From assembly GCF_047663525.1 (NCBI RefSeq), contig NC_092588.1, positions 105,295,001 to 105,359,000 on the forward strand: a stretch of DNA of 64,000 bases, written 5' to 3'. Under the pieces are notes generated by a model. It ran no database searches and was not told where the DNA came from. It saw only the letters and a program-made list of their open reading frames with translations. Position 1 is the stretch's first letter. The number at the start of each line of letters is the position of its first letter. The position numbers and the translations under genes were made by a program. The stretch comes from Anas platyrhynchos. Taxonomy: Eukaryota; Chordata; Aves; Anseriformes; Anatidae. Below are positions 49,732-61,900 of the stretch, piece by piece.

Positions 49732-49738
49732 TATAAAT
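49732..49738 (+). promoter_or_regulatory. IGFBP1: IGFBP1 TATA box
   Basis: TATAAAT followed by GGCTCGGCC, 94 bp upstream of the ATG. Transcription would start near 49762, giving a 5' UTR of about 65 bases. It supports the ATG at 49826 over upstream in-frame ATGs from 49610, which would lie before the TATA box. Confidence 0.75.
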
Positions 49739-49779
49739 GGCTCGGCCGAGCTGAATGTATGTAAACTGCCTGCTGCTCC

Positions 49780-50260
49780 CCAGTCCGCCGAGCTGCCCTC
49801 TCTGCCGTCCCTCCTCAGCAGCGACATGAGCAGCCTGCGGGCTCTGCTGCACCGCTGCTGGCTGCCGTCCCTGCTGCTGCCGGCGCTCCTGGGCCCTCGC
49901 CTCGCCGCCGGAGTGGCCCTGCAGCCCGTGCACTGCGCCCCGTGCACCCAGGAGAAGCTCGCCCTCTGCCCGCCCGTCGCGCCCGGCTGCCCGGAGGCTG
50001 CTCGGCAGCCCGGCTGCGGCTGCTGCCAGACCTGCGCCCTCGGGCCGGGCCAGCCGTGCGGGGTGTACACGGCCCGCTGCCGCCAAGGGCTCCGCTGTCA
50101 CGTCCCTGCGGGAGAGCCCCGGCCCCTCTCCGCCCTCATCCAGGGGCACGGGACGTGCCTGCCCGCCAGCGAGGCCGGAGGGATGCGCGCGGCAGAGCTG
50201 ACAGGTACGGCGCGGTCGCGGCCCCGCTCCTCCCCGGCCGGCCGGGGGAACGAGGTCCTT
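49780..50260. promoter_or_regulatory. IGFBP1: CpG-rich island over IGFBP1 exon 1
   Basis: The only extended GC-rich, CpG-rich stretch in the 64-kb window, covering the 5' UTR, exon 1 and the start of intron 1. The proportion has not been computed, but CG dinucleotides are dense here and rare elsewhere. Confidence 0.75.
49826..50204 (+). CDS. IGFBP1: IGFBP1 exon 1 (signal peptide and IGFBP domain)
   Basis: Insulin-like growth factor binding protein 1, a secreted liver-type carrier that controls IGF availability. The exon encodes 126 codons plus one base (phase 1 donor, ACAG/GTACGG). Residues 1 to about 28 form a signal peptide with a leucine-rich core (LPSLLLPALLG). The N-terminal IGF-binding domain follows, with 12 cysteines and the family signature GCGCCQTC. 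The ATG has a purine at -3 and follows the TATA box at proper spacing. The exon is strongly GC- and CpG-rich compared with all other sequence here, which is usual for this family in birds. IGFBP1 rather than IGFBP3 is shown by the C-terminal exon and the gene's position after ADCY1. Confidence 0.94.
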
Positions 50261-50329
50261 CCAGGAGGGATGTGCTTTGTGCTCAGGGGGAAAGGCTGCA
50301 GGTGCTGGAAGTCACAAGCCTGGGGGAAG

Positions 50330-50366
<37 letters not shown>
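50330..50366. repeat. A37 homopolymer in IGFBP1 intron 1
   Basis: Uninterrupted run of 37 adenines 126 bp after the exon 1 donor. It is the longest A run in the window. Length may be inexact because such runs are hard to sequence. Confidence 0.93.
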
Positions 50367-50368
<2 letters not shown>

Positions 50369-51098
50369 GGACAAAGTTAGACACTTGCTAGAGAAACAGG
50401 AAAGGCAGGCAGCGTTTTCAAGGAGAATATGCTCAGATCAGTGCGAGGCAGGCAAAGCAGGCTTTTATGCCACAGGCAAGAAGATGAAGTGTTTCAATGG
50501 GACGATGCAGGCTAATCAGTGTGAGGTTTCTGGGACTCTAGAGACTGTTCTGCTTTAATAGTAAATAGCAACTAGAGTGCAACAAAAGTTTTCTAGACAT
50601 TGTTGATGGCCAGCTCCAAAAGTCTTGAGAGAGAATAAAAAGACCTAAGCAGGCATTGCATTTGGGTTCGTTTTCAGAATGAAAAGTATATTAAATAGTG
50701 CATTGCTAACCAAATTTCTTTGAGCAAAAAGCTGTATCAAGCATCTTATGCCAAACGATAATGACCCAAAACTTTTTCAGTGTTTATTATTATTTTTCAG
50801 TGTTTATTATTATTTTTACTGTTTATTAACATTCTCACCATCATTGCTGCTATGTTCATGCAGTGGTGATGAAGGTAACTCAGTAGGCATTACAGAAATA
50901 ATCATGGTTGACTCAAAATAACAATGGTCACTGGTGGTAGTAAATTGAATTTCTCTTGTACTTGAGGAGGTGGGGAGTGGAGAGAACAGTGACTAAACTG
51001 AGTTTTTAAACCTCCATCAGTTAAAAAGCTATTATATTTGTTTTTATTCACTCTTTGTTTTTATTCTTTTTTTCCATTCCCTCCTCAATCTTTCTCTT

Positions 51099-51100
<2 letters not shown>

Positions 51101-51134
<34 letters not shown>
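51101..51134. repeat. T34 homopolymer in IGFBP1 intron 1
   Basis: Uninterrupted run of 34 thymines. Confidence 0.93.
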
Positions 51135-51814
51135 CCTTTGGATAATTATTTACAGCCTTGACCCAGCAAGTTATTTACACATGTAAAACTTTTATCCCAT
51201 GATGAGTTTCTGCTAAGAGAAGGAACTTTTGCTTCTAGTGGAAGAGTTCACACACTAAGTTAGGCATGGGCACGTGGGTCATGCTCAGGGAGATCCAAAC
51301 AGCTTCTTCCACTCCCTAGCTATTTGTTCCACTGCAGGCCACCATGAGCTTCTGCCATATCTTGTGAATTTCTAGCCCTCTGTGAGGCAAGCCACAGAAC
51401 AAAGTACAAGATGTTATGGATCAGGTCTGGACTAATTCATCTCCTAAATAAGAACTGAAACACATCATGCTGTTAAAAGTCTAAATCCATTACAAGTTTC
51501 ACTGCAGTCTTTACTCGCTTAACAAAGTGACTACAACCCACTGTGGTCAATAATTTTTTTAAATTTCTAACAGACTAGCTGGAGCTTAATCTTTTGTATT
51601 AGTGTGATTCCAAGTATTTATAAAATAACCAGCTTTTTATAGAACAGCTCATGTGTCCTTATATGAATTTACAACAAAATGTTTAATGTAAATTAAACAC
51701 TAGCTTCTTTCAAGAGCTAGTGAAGTGGATCTGTCTTAGACATTATATGTTTTAGTTGGTGGTTTTGATTCTCCTTCTTTTTCCTTATCTCACTTAAATA
51801 TCATTCATTTCCAG

Positions 51815-51993
51815 ACTCTATTGAACCTGAGGATATACCTTTAGAAAGCACTGAAATGACACAGGATCAGATGCTGAACTATCAGATGATGTTTCCCATA
51901 GGCCAGGACAAATCCATCCCCTGGAATGCCATCACTGCATATGAAAACATGAAAGCAAAGAGAATATCTGAACTAAAGAAGTGGAAAGAGCAG
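51815..51993 (+). CDS. IGFBP1: IGFBP1 exon 2 (central linker)
   Basis: Encodes 60 residues including the split Asp (phase 1/0), between CATTTCCAG and GTAGGG. This is the variable, unstructured linker between the two cysteine-rich domains. It has no cysteine, is acidic at the start (DSIEPEDIPLESTEM) and ends in a basic helix-forming segment ENMKAKRISELKKWKEQ that is similar to mammalian IGFBP1. SIPWNAITAYENMKAK is the family-typical stretch. Confidence 0.94.
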
Positions 51994-52776
51994 GTAGGGT
52001 TTGTTGTTGTTGTTGTTTTTGTTGTTTTTGTTTTCATTTGCAAGCTTTTTATAGACCACTTCAGTAGAAGTTACTGATTCTGAATACAAATTGAAAATGT
52101 GCATGAAACTCCAACATCAACATCAAAATGTTGGCATTTTGGATAGCTAGTGGACAGACTTCTTTTGGAATGCCTTTGTCAGATGCCTGAGGAACAGGCA
52201 AAATGGCAGGAGCTATAAAAACAGGTGTGCATCAGATCTGTCCTATACAGAGTCCTTGTAGAGGCTAAATCTTGCTCTGCAATTAATATCAGATTATTAC
52301 ATAGTTCCTTAATTTCCAGAAACCCATATTACAATCTTAGAATTCTTTCTTGTTTTAATTTAAAAATATATAATATATTTGTGCCTGGTCCAGTGAAGTC
52401 CAGTGAAGTAAAAAGGGAATACTTACATAGAAACATTGATAAGACATCAGTGCAAACCAAAACATTTATTAATTTCACAAGGAAACACTAGCAAGTAGGT
52501 GCACATAAAAAGACAGAAAGCTCAGCAATTAAACTTCACTTTTACCTTCAGCACTGCAAAATTGCAGTGGTTGGTGGGCATGTGGGATGTGAGCAAGTAG
52601 GTTCTGGTGCCACTTGAGGGCACCAAAGAACCACAGTTAGAGTAGTCTCAGGCAGCCGGTGTAAACCCGCGCCCCGGCGGCATGAAGTTGAATTAGGATT
52701 GTGCACAACGGAAAGCCCACTTTCATAATGCTCTCTCTCTCTAGCCCTCACGCACCCCTCAGCTACCCTCCCCCCC

Positions 52777-52807
<31 letters not shown>

Positions 52808-53735
52808 ACCAGCCAAACAACAACAAATACATAGCCCCCACTTCCCATCCCAGAAATGTGGGAAGCCTCACTTCACACCCAGAGCAGAATTTAAGCACTG
52901 ATTTAGTTTGGACTATGCTTAAGTGCTGTTAGATCCAATTCTGATTTTTAGGCTTCTGCTTTTCTGACCTAGAACTACAGATAAACCCGTTGACTTGAAT
53001 AGTACTGCTTATGTGAAGAAGAGATTATTTTCGCTCCCAATAAAAATATTTGTTCAGTCACTTCTCCTCCCCTTTCATTCCTTTTAACATATTAGGCACT
53101 ATTAATGAAGTAGTAGTTGTGACTTCAAAAAGCTGGAAAAGAGAGACAGGCAAACAGTTTTTCACTCCCAGTTCCTGGTACTTTGAGTCTGGGTCTTGGA
53201 GCCACAGCAAGTGCTCTACACTCTGCTTTGGTGACGGCCATGTCCTGTACAAAAGATAACAAACGTTCAGATGTTTGCTCTTGTACTGTCTATATATGTC
53301 TTGCACCTATTCTCCATACATCAACAGAACAACCCAGACCATGGCAACCCAGAAAACGTGGCCAGCCTCACGTACACCAGCCTCCTGACATGCACCTCCC
53401 CATAATAGGAGATATTGTACCCTCTGAGCAGTAATGTGTTTACTCAGTACAGGTTAAATTTCCTTGTGTGGCAATTTAAGGACTTAAATCCTCATGTTTC
53501 TGAGGACAGAAAATACTTCAAAGAATAAAAACAAAGGCCTAAATGGAACATCAGGGTTTTCTGGCTGTGCTCCTATTGAAACATGTAGAAACTACATGCA
53601 AAGCAGCCTAGTGCAGACTGTATGACTAATAATTATTTTAAATTTTTTTCTACTTCTATACCGATCACAATTTTTTTTTTTGGTTGGATTCTTTGTGATT
53701 TCAGTACTGACAATTTTTGAATGATATTCCTGCAG

Positions 53736-53864
53736 GGACCTTGTCAGAAGGAGCTCTACAGAGCCCTGTATAAATTGGCAAAGGCTCAGCAGAGAAGAGA
53801 AGGGGACATTTACAAATTCTATTTGCCCAACTGCAACAAGAATGGATTTTACCACAGTAAACAG
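53736..53864 (+). CDS. IGFBP1: IGFBP1 exon 3 (thyroglobulin type-1 domain, first half)
   Basis: Encodes 43 residues in phase 0/0 (TCCTGCAG acceptor, GTACGT donor). GPCQKELYRALYKLAKAQQR begins the C-terminal thyroglobulin type-1 module, which contributes to IGF binding and matrix interactions. The cysteines PCQ and LPNC are the first two of its six. FYLPNCNKNGFYHSKQ is the conserved core. Confidence 0.95.
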
Positions 53865-54857
53865 GTACGTGCTTTTTTCCTGTCTGCTCACAGCAGTGCT
53901 GCGTGTAGTCTGACATAGCCCTTTCATAGCCCTCTGCTCTCCAGCTCACAAGTTTGCAGCTGCTGGAAAATGTCGTGAAAACAGGGATACTTTGTAGTAG
54001 GAACAGATGGTTTGTCTTTCTCTTAAAAGTGAGCCGCATGCTCTGGGCTGATAAAAATGGAGGCAGGAGTCTTCTCCATTCACAGAACAGGTGTATGCAA
54101 AGCCTTCTCTAAGATCTTTTAACTCTGTCTGTTCCCAGGCCAAGTCAAGCTTCATGTAACTAATTTGTTAGCATATTCACTGTCAATGTTAATGCATAAT
54201 ATCCACCACATTGCCTGCATTGTTCATTGTATATGTAAAAATCACTATGGAAATAGGAGGTTCTCAGCTCTCACAGTAAAATACATTTGCAGTGACAAAA
54301 CTCTCTGGAGCAACATTAGCCTTCTAAAAGTACAAAAAATAACCACAGGTCATGCACACAAATTTAGTAGGTCTGCATAAATCTGTGTCACTGAGACTCC
54401 TTGTTTTAGAGCATGGCATGAACATGTGACTCACTGTGACCTGGGATCTAACCAGGCATGAACAGAAATCTAACTCCCCCCTATCCCAAGAAAGAATCCT
54501 ATTTCCTTCTGTGCATGAAGCGTCAGGCCATCAAGCCATTGCTTTCATCTCTCTAGCTTGTATATTCTGCTTTCCTTCAGTTTCTTACTGAAGATATGGC
54601 TGTTTTATACTATTGTTTATCAAGAATTGGGCAAACTGTTTTACATTTGTTGTTGCTCTTATGGTAGCTGAGCTTGGATCAAAGCTCCCCAACCAATTCT
54701 GGTTAGGGGCTATGTCAGAGCAAGGATTACTACATTCAGAACGAGTCCATGTGTGGCATTTCCTGAGTTTCCAGTCCTAGTTCTACAGCTCTACTTGTAG
54801 CATCCCATAGTGAGTTTTCTCAATTACTTATTCTTTTTTTTTTCCTAATAATCCTAG

Positions 54858-54989
54858 TGTGAGACTTCACTAGATGGAGAGTCTGCTGGGTGCTGGTGTG
54901 TCTATCCAAAAACTGGAAGAAAAATTCCTGGATCTCCAGAAGTGAAAGGAGACCCTGAATGCCAACAATATCTCAGCTCACAAGAATAA
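54858..54989 (+). CDS. IGFBP1: IGFBP1 exon 4 (thyroglobulin type-1 domain, end)
   Basis: Encodes 43 residues and TAA. It holds the remaining four cysteines: QCET (across the junction), CWCV and PEC. The mature protein therefore has the expected 12+6 cysteines, and the full precursor is 272 residues versus 259 in human. The integrin-binding tripeptide near the C terminus reads KGD (PEVKGDPEC) where mammalian IGFBP1 has RGD. The acceptor is TAATCCTAG after a T-rich tract. Confidence 0.95.
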   Translation, partial: CETSLDGESAGCWCVYPKTGRKIPGSPEVKGDPECQQYLSSQE

Positions 54990-55770
54990 AACTACACATG
55001 TTCATTCACACCAGGTTTTCTGTGGAGCTTGTTCTCATCAGGAACCGTTTCAGTCAGGATCCATTCCAGTAAGCTAATTATGGGCACCTGACTTTCAGCA
55101 TACAGGTAGCCACATAAAGCAGCTTTTTTACTGTGCTGGCATTACTCTGATGCTCAAGTGACAGATATGAGCAACTGCAAGATCAAGTCCTACAGTCTTG
55201 TATATTATGTTTGTATAATATTATAGATACCCTCATATGTAAAGCCGTTGAATTATTTATTTTATAGTGAGTGTATTTTTGTCAGTGTCTTGTTACTAAT
55301 TTATATTCCCAAACACTTCATAACTTTATGTGTAAATACTTAATATTATTGCTCTTAAATGCATGTGTCATGTTGGAGAAATGTTGCTACTTAAAACTTC
55401 AAGTGGCATAAATCTTTTTGGGAAAAATGGCTTGTAAACTTGCATTTTTGTACTATATATTTATAGATGTAAAAGTGATTTTTAAAAAATAGCTTTCAGT
55501 AGAGAACATGGTTAGGAACTTATTTAAAACTTGTTTTGTTTATATATCATTGCTCTGTTTCAATGTCAAACTGTTTCTTAAAAAAGAAAGTCTAAACCTT
55601 GATTATATACTGAAGCTCACGATGGGACAGTATTTGTTTCTTTTTCCACACGTATGCACAGGACATATAGCAGAACAACAGGATATTCTGTGCCACAGGT
55701 GTAAATTGTTCACATGTTGACATCGTCATGTTATTTAAAATAAGCTATTAAATAATTTCGTCTACACAGT
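54990..55770 (+). other. IGFBP1: IGFBP1 3' UTR
   Basis: AT-rich, with AU-rich-element-like ATTTA motifs at about 55254-55260 and 55457-55462. These fit the known instability of IGFBP1 mRNA. AATAAA overlaps the stop at 54985, too early to be the main signal. ATTAAA at 55747-55752 is a likely one, just before the CR1 fragment. The end is inferred. Confidence 0.65.
55747..55752 (+). terminator. IGFBP1: Candidate IGFBP1 poly(A) signal
   Basis: ATTAAA, the second most common hexamer, followed by a T/G-containing region (55770-55800). Confidence 0.45.
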
Positions 55771-55813
55771 CCCAGTCTCTTTTGTTCTGCGTGTTTCTGC
55801 GCACAGCACACTT

Positions 55814-55905
55814 AATCACAGAATCACAGATTTGTCTAGGTTGGAAGAGACCTCAAGATCATTGAGTCCAACCTCTGGCGTAAGGAGCTCTTAAGTACCA
55901 ACTCC
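55814..55905 (-). mobile_element. Short CR1 tail fragment, antisense
   Basis: AATCACAGAATCACAGATTTG and TCTAGGTTGGAAGAGACC, then the adjacent TCCAACC text, mark the last 90 bp or so of a CR1 element on the minus strand. Confidence 0.88.
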
Positions 55906-58900
55906 CTGGAGAGAGCGGACAGGGAACAATGGACAGCAGGCAGGGGGTGGGAGAGTATAGGGAAACACAGCCCTTCTAAATCTGCCTCCTGAGCTCCCAG
56001 CTCCATCTTTCCTCAATACGTTTTCTTCTTTTGCTCTTCCTCTCCCCATTCCCTTTCTTCTGTCCTTTCCAATCCTGGCTGTGCTTTGCAAGCCTTTGTT
56101 TTGGGCAAAGCAGCAGCCCCTAAGCAAATTTATTAAAAGGTTTGCTGGATAGGAAAGCTGTATGACTTTTTCAACTTGAAAGCCCAACACGGTAATATTA
56201 GTGTGTTTAAAAGATAACAGAGAGATTGGAAAGAACAATTTCTTGCATGGAAAGTCAGAGGTTATAAAAGGGTGGCTGAGAAAAAGCCCAACCTTACTTT
56301 TTTTTTGCTGAAAGCAGAGAAGAGGGTCCCTTGTGCTTAGGATGCAGTCCCTCTCCCTCTCCCAATTTTTTCTTCTGTTTATTTAGTGTCTGCAGGGAAA
56401 GAGAGGGAAGCAAGCGACTGCCTTGCCTGCTTCAAAATGTTGTTGTGTTTTGTTGTTTTGTTGTTGTTGTTGTTGTTTGTTTTGTTTTGTTTTGTTTTCC
56501 ATGAAGAAACTGGTGTGGGAATTAGCATGCCCCAAAGGTGGAAAATGGCTGCACCAACTCTGCCTGAGAAAAGGACCAGAGGGGCATTTTTAAAAGCTTG
56601 ACTGGGAGGAAACTTAGGAAAAAAAAAAAAAAAAGAAAAAAGAAAAAAAAACAAAACTCCAGCAGTTTCTTGGCATGAGCTTTGGTTTTAAAATGAGAGA
56701 GGGACGTTGCTTGCAGAAACAGTGAAGCTAAAGCATGGAAATCTCTTCTCTGAGTATTACATTTCAGTGGCACCACACTGTAGTTATTGAATGTGTTGGC
56801 AGTATTTATATGTCAGTGTTGATACTATTGGGGTCTAGTAAATACTCTTTAAACTGCCCCAGATTTGAAAGTATGGATATGCTACTGCATTGCATTGTAG
56901 AATGTGTTGAGATCTTCCCAGGAAAACATTGCAAAAGCTGTTGATGGCATTGACATTATAAATAATTACAAATGTAACCTCCCTATAATGAACTACAGTG
57001 GTACCCTGCTAAACTTCATTGTAAAACTATATTCACTACGTCAAAATGTTTGGCAATCACTGTATGAAAATAATGAAGAATCAACGAATTTAAGCAAAAC
57101 CTGAGAATCCTTCCACAAAGCACACCCACAGCAATGAACAATGGTCATATGGCTTTGCTAGGGGAAAATGGTGAGGAAAGGAGGGAAAATTGTATACTCA
57201 CAGCTGTAGCACACAAGAGCACTCTGACCCTATTCTGTTCTCACCCCATCAACTTTGTGTAGTGTTGATCTCTAAACAGCAGAAATTGGTTCTTTATGTT
57301 GGGATTTTAATATATAGAGGAAATGTTTATCGTATTAATAAATATTAATAGTACACTAATATATTTGCATATATTTGTATATTTATAGTATAGCAATCCA
57401 GTGGACAGCTACTTCTAATGTTTGCAGGGTGGCAGGTTCACATCCTAGCTGCAAGAAATTAGAGTTTTTAACAGGGAAAGGTTTTAGGAAACTGTTTCCT
57501 TTCCAGTTAAGCACCAGAAGTGAAAGCTGCCTTGTACAGCATTCAGGCATGACAGACCAGTTTCTTAGGGGAGTTTAGTTCCTTTTATCACACTGAAAGC
57601 AACAGGGAATGGGTGTCTCCTTATCTGCAATCTGGCCTTGTGTGACATCTTGCCAGGACTCACCAGGACAGATTTCTGTTGAGCTTCTCTAGGCTGGGCT
57701 GTCTGACTTGGGCCAGACTCTTCAGTATACTGGGATTAGGACTAATGCAAGGAGGCAAAGAAGGTAAATTACATCTCCCCTGTCAGAGTGCTGCCAGGAG
57801 CTTGGCCTACATTTAGACCATAGGTGCCATGCATTGTGATTTGTCTCAATTTTTATGATCAGCTTCAGTAATAGGATGAAAAAAAAAAAAAATCAAAAGT
57901 CTGTAAATTCTCTTTTTTTTTTTTTTTTTTAATTATTATTTGTTTATTTATTTATCATTACTTTTTTTTTTTTTTTTTTTTTTTTCTGTTTGTGTTTTGG
58001 CATGTGTCATCCTGCCTCCAGCATGCGCCCAGTCACACTTGTGCTAGCAAGCTCAGCCTGGTAGGACTATGTGGGGAAACAGGGAAGGTGCTGCAGGATG
58101 TTCTGAGTAGTTCAGGTCACCTGGAGTGTACCTGGATTTGCAAAGGGAATATAATACTCTTTGTAATTTCAGCTCCCTGCCTTCACACCTTCTTGCACTA
58201 CTCCTACCCAACCTGAAATAAATTAACTGGTGGGAAGGTATAAGGTAAGCATCTGTGTGTTTGGTTCATGTTATCTGAGAACACTACGTAGTTTGTGCTT
58301 TCTGCTGCCAAAACCCTGCCAGGTTTGTTGCAGCAGGGTTTGTTCCAGCCATGCCTCCTCCTGCCCCTGGCCTACTGCCAACTGGAAAATGCTCATAGCA
58401 AAGAAATGAGGTCAGTGCTCTCTGCACTTTATTTTCTACTCTCTTTTTTGAAGACAACCTATTTGGTTTTGGGCTCTGCTCATACTGAGTCTGTTCTGCT
58501 CACCATTTTGGGGTGCAGTGGAGACACATCTGTGTTGGTTAGCAGTGGGATGGGGTGGTGGGGAGAAAGACAGGTCCCGGGCTTTTTATTTACTAACATT
58601 TTATATTTATACACTTCTTGGATGTTGCACTGAAAATCAGACAGGGACTCAGAATGCACAGGAAAGTGTGGTTTATGAACCTTATCCAGCACTTAATTGT
58701 GTTTGGCACATTTGCCTTCTTGAAGATTTGTGTAGATGGTATAGAGTGAATAGCACAGTAGCATGGTGGAGGAAAATAGAGGAATTCTCTTACTGATGTG
58801 TCACCACATATTATCAAGTCACATCTAAGTAAAGAGGTAGTGGGACAAAGAAGGGGTGGGTCTTACAGGAATGCAGCTAGTTAGTATTGTATTACCAGAA

Positions 58901-61900
58901 ATTACAGCAGGAGTCCAGAGATACCAGCACTTGCTTTCTGATTAATGAAAACAGCTCTGATGATAGGTCTGTCAACAATCGCTTTATTTTATTTTCTTTC
59001 CTTTCCTCTTCCCTTGACCTGCACCAGGGTGCAAAATCTACCTGCAAGTATGCTACTGCAAGGGCCCAGGGAAAGGAGCAACATACTGCAGGACTGATGC
59101 AGGAACAAGCTTGTTCATGAATGTAGAAATAGGGTCAAATGAACAAATCTAAATTTAGCCCATTCCAGATCTTGTGTGTTTCATTTTGCAAAACTTTCTG
59201 CTCTCCATTTGAGACTCAGTGGTAGATTATCACCTCTGAGTGGCAGTAGGGGTATCTCAGCAGAAGTGAGGGCACTCAGCAGAAGGCAAGGCTGTGCACA
59301 TGCCTGGCTCCTTGCTGCTTTTTTATGAACCATGCTTCCCTGTAGGGAGGGTGCCTGGCCAGCAGACACAGCTATTCTGGCAGAGCGCCCTGCTGCAGAT
59401 GCCCAACATAGAACCTCCTGCACAGAATCTCCTCCAACTGCTGTTAAGCTAACAAAGAACAGTCCATTTGTGCCTACACTGAGATTTTAATTGCATAATT
59501 ATGCTGGTGATGATGTGTGATTATTTCTTTTTCTGTCACCGATGGTGCTTTGTAGTTTGATGATATATAGCTGTTGAGGTTGCTTGGGAAAGTATCTTTG
59601 TGAGGGATGTCTTTGGAGTCCTGGAGCAAATGCAAGCTATATCATAGTCTTCTTCTATATTTTCTCATGGTCTGCATCTTCTGTTTATTGCTGCTTCAGC
59701 AGCTGAGCTGTCACCATTTGGATCCAGCAAGGGACCAGAGAAAGAAGCATGCCACTGGTGCAGCTGAGGAAATATATGGCAAGATCTGAGGGCTGAAGGT
59801 TGCATGTGGCACCCCTGTGATAAAGTGATAATCAACTTTCAAGCTCAGTCAGTTAGGTCTTTTTTACTGGGTGCAAGTTATGTGATATGTAGCAGACATA
59901 GGAAACATGCCTTCACCTTGAATATTCTCTGGGTGGCCTAAGCAGGCAAAAATAACCTCTGTTCTCCAATTGCAGGAAGTGAGAGAAATGTACCCTCAGC
60001 CTGGTACTTGTAACCAAACTTCTTCACTGCCCCACTTTTGGAAGCTCTTACTGCACATGGCTGTGGGAAGCAGTCCTCAATGACATTTTTTTCAGTTTGA
60101 CAGATTTTTCTAGTGGAAATCTCAGCTGCTCTCTGTAGCAATAACTTTGCTGCCTTTATTTTTTTCCATCACCACTCATGGAGAAAGCAGTGGGGTGAAA
60201 TTAGCTATGACAGAGAAAGGCTCTCAAGGAATTTGGATATGTCAGCAGAAGTGGAAAGCCAGGATACATACTACAGAAGGACAAGCATTCTGCAAGGATA
60301 AACTGAGATTTGCAACATTATCCTTTGCCTCTCCTAATACCTGGTCTCTGATTTTTTTTTTCTTTTTTTCCCCAGCTGTAACTTTCAACCTTGAAGTCAT
60401 TTACATTTTTGAATATATAGGGCAAAAACAAAAGCAAAGGTTTATGTTTCTACAGCTGCAAAAGCTAAACTGGAAGAAATAATACAACATAAAATACAGA
60501 AAAAAAAAATAAAATGAGCTTCTGGTGAACAAGAAACCTGTGCTACTTACCATTTAGCTGGGAAATTTTCTTTTTAGCAGAGGAAGATGTAGTATTTTCT
60601 CAACTGATGTATTGTGCAATTCAAACGATCTCATGTGTTAGAACTGCAGACACTAACCTACCAAAACAAAAATTCTAAAATCCTTAAACAGAATGAATTC
60701 TGCATACTCACAGATGAAGATGTTACTGATACTGACCACAAAAAGCTTGCCCTTAGAATACATGAATATCCATTATTGGATCTTATTTTTGGACTGTGCA
60801 GGAGAAAAAAAAAAAAAAAGAAAAAGGAAAAAAAAGAAAAAAGGGGGGTCCTTTCTAAAGGCACAGCAGGGTCACATACGAAATAGCTACCCATATAAAT
60901 ATTTGATTTTGAATACTAATATGCATTGACACCCACAAAATTTTCTAAGCACTTTTCATGATTTAATTTGTATCGCTAATATGTAAAATCTCTGTGGAGT
61001 CATCCTTGATTACTCAGTTTTAGAGAGTATCTACAGATACCAAAAAATGATTTCCTAAAAGATTCGTAAAACCATTACTTTAATTTAGGGCTCAGTTCAA
61101 TAAAGAGTTATGGTGCTTTCCCCTGTGCACAAATAGCTACCATTATTCCCTGAAGAGCATGCATGCCATAAAGGTGGAAAAGAATATTCTGAGGTCAAAA
61201 GACTATAGCACAGTAGATCTACTAAAGGGAACTTTCTCAATCAGTTTGAAAGATAGTGTTTCTGCCTGCAGGCAGCTTTAACTTGCATTCTTGTCAATTA
61301 GAGGGATTTATGCAACTACTACTCTGGTTAAAACAAATACCACACAAATATGGGCTACGTAAGGCATCCATGTAGCATCTAGGGATGAAGTATTCTCAAA
61401 AAGAAATTAACGAGTTTTGCAGTACATACATTAAGCTTTTGTAGTGCCCTCCTGTGCAAATATTTAACATGTCAATAATGTTAACTAAGTTACAAGAATT
61501 TTTGTGAGACTTCACAATGTTCACCTGGATTGCCTAAGATTCTTGAAAGAGCTTGTTAAGAAAAATGCTGTCAAATGTTTACTTGAAAAAAAAAAAAAAA
61601 CAAAACAAAAACACACCACCTGAGCTGAAGGCAGCAAAGGCACCAAAACAGCAGGTAGTATTTTTCTAATACTTAAGTTCCATTTGTCACTAAAACTGAA
61701 GTCCTCCACTCACTGTAGCGCTTAACAGGGAACATTTCTAATCTGCGTGTGCAAGGAGAGATCTTCTGAACTGGTACTGACCCATACATTTGCTTCATGC
61801 TGCACATATTCTGCTGCTTGAACGTAGCCCACAAATAATTTATTTGAATCGCAGTTTGAATGCGATAGCCACAAAAAAAAATCTTTGAATGACATGCAGT

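Larger units (their letters stand above)
50205..51814 (+). other. IGFBP1: IGFBP1 intron 1
   Basis: 1.6 kb with an A37 tract (50330-50366), a 20-bp tandem duplication (50778-50817) and a T34 tract (51101-51134). No CR1 or coding sequence is seen. Open frames running through the A tract give poly-Lys and are not real. Confidence 0.85.

Noticed and set aside
49610-49825. Upstream in-frame extension of IGFBP1 exon 1
   Set aside because: It starts before the TATA box at 49732 and has no signal-peptide logic; the ATG at 49826 gives a proper signal peptide.
49681-50149. Minus-strand frames of 129 and 148 codons
   Set aside because: They are antisense to IGFBP1 exon 1 and open only because of its GC-rich codons.
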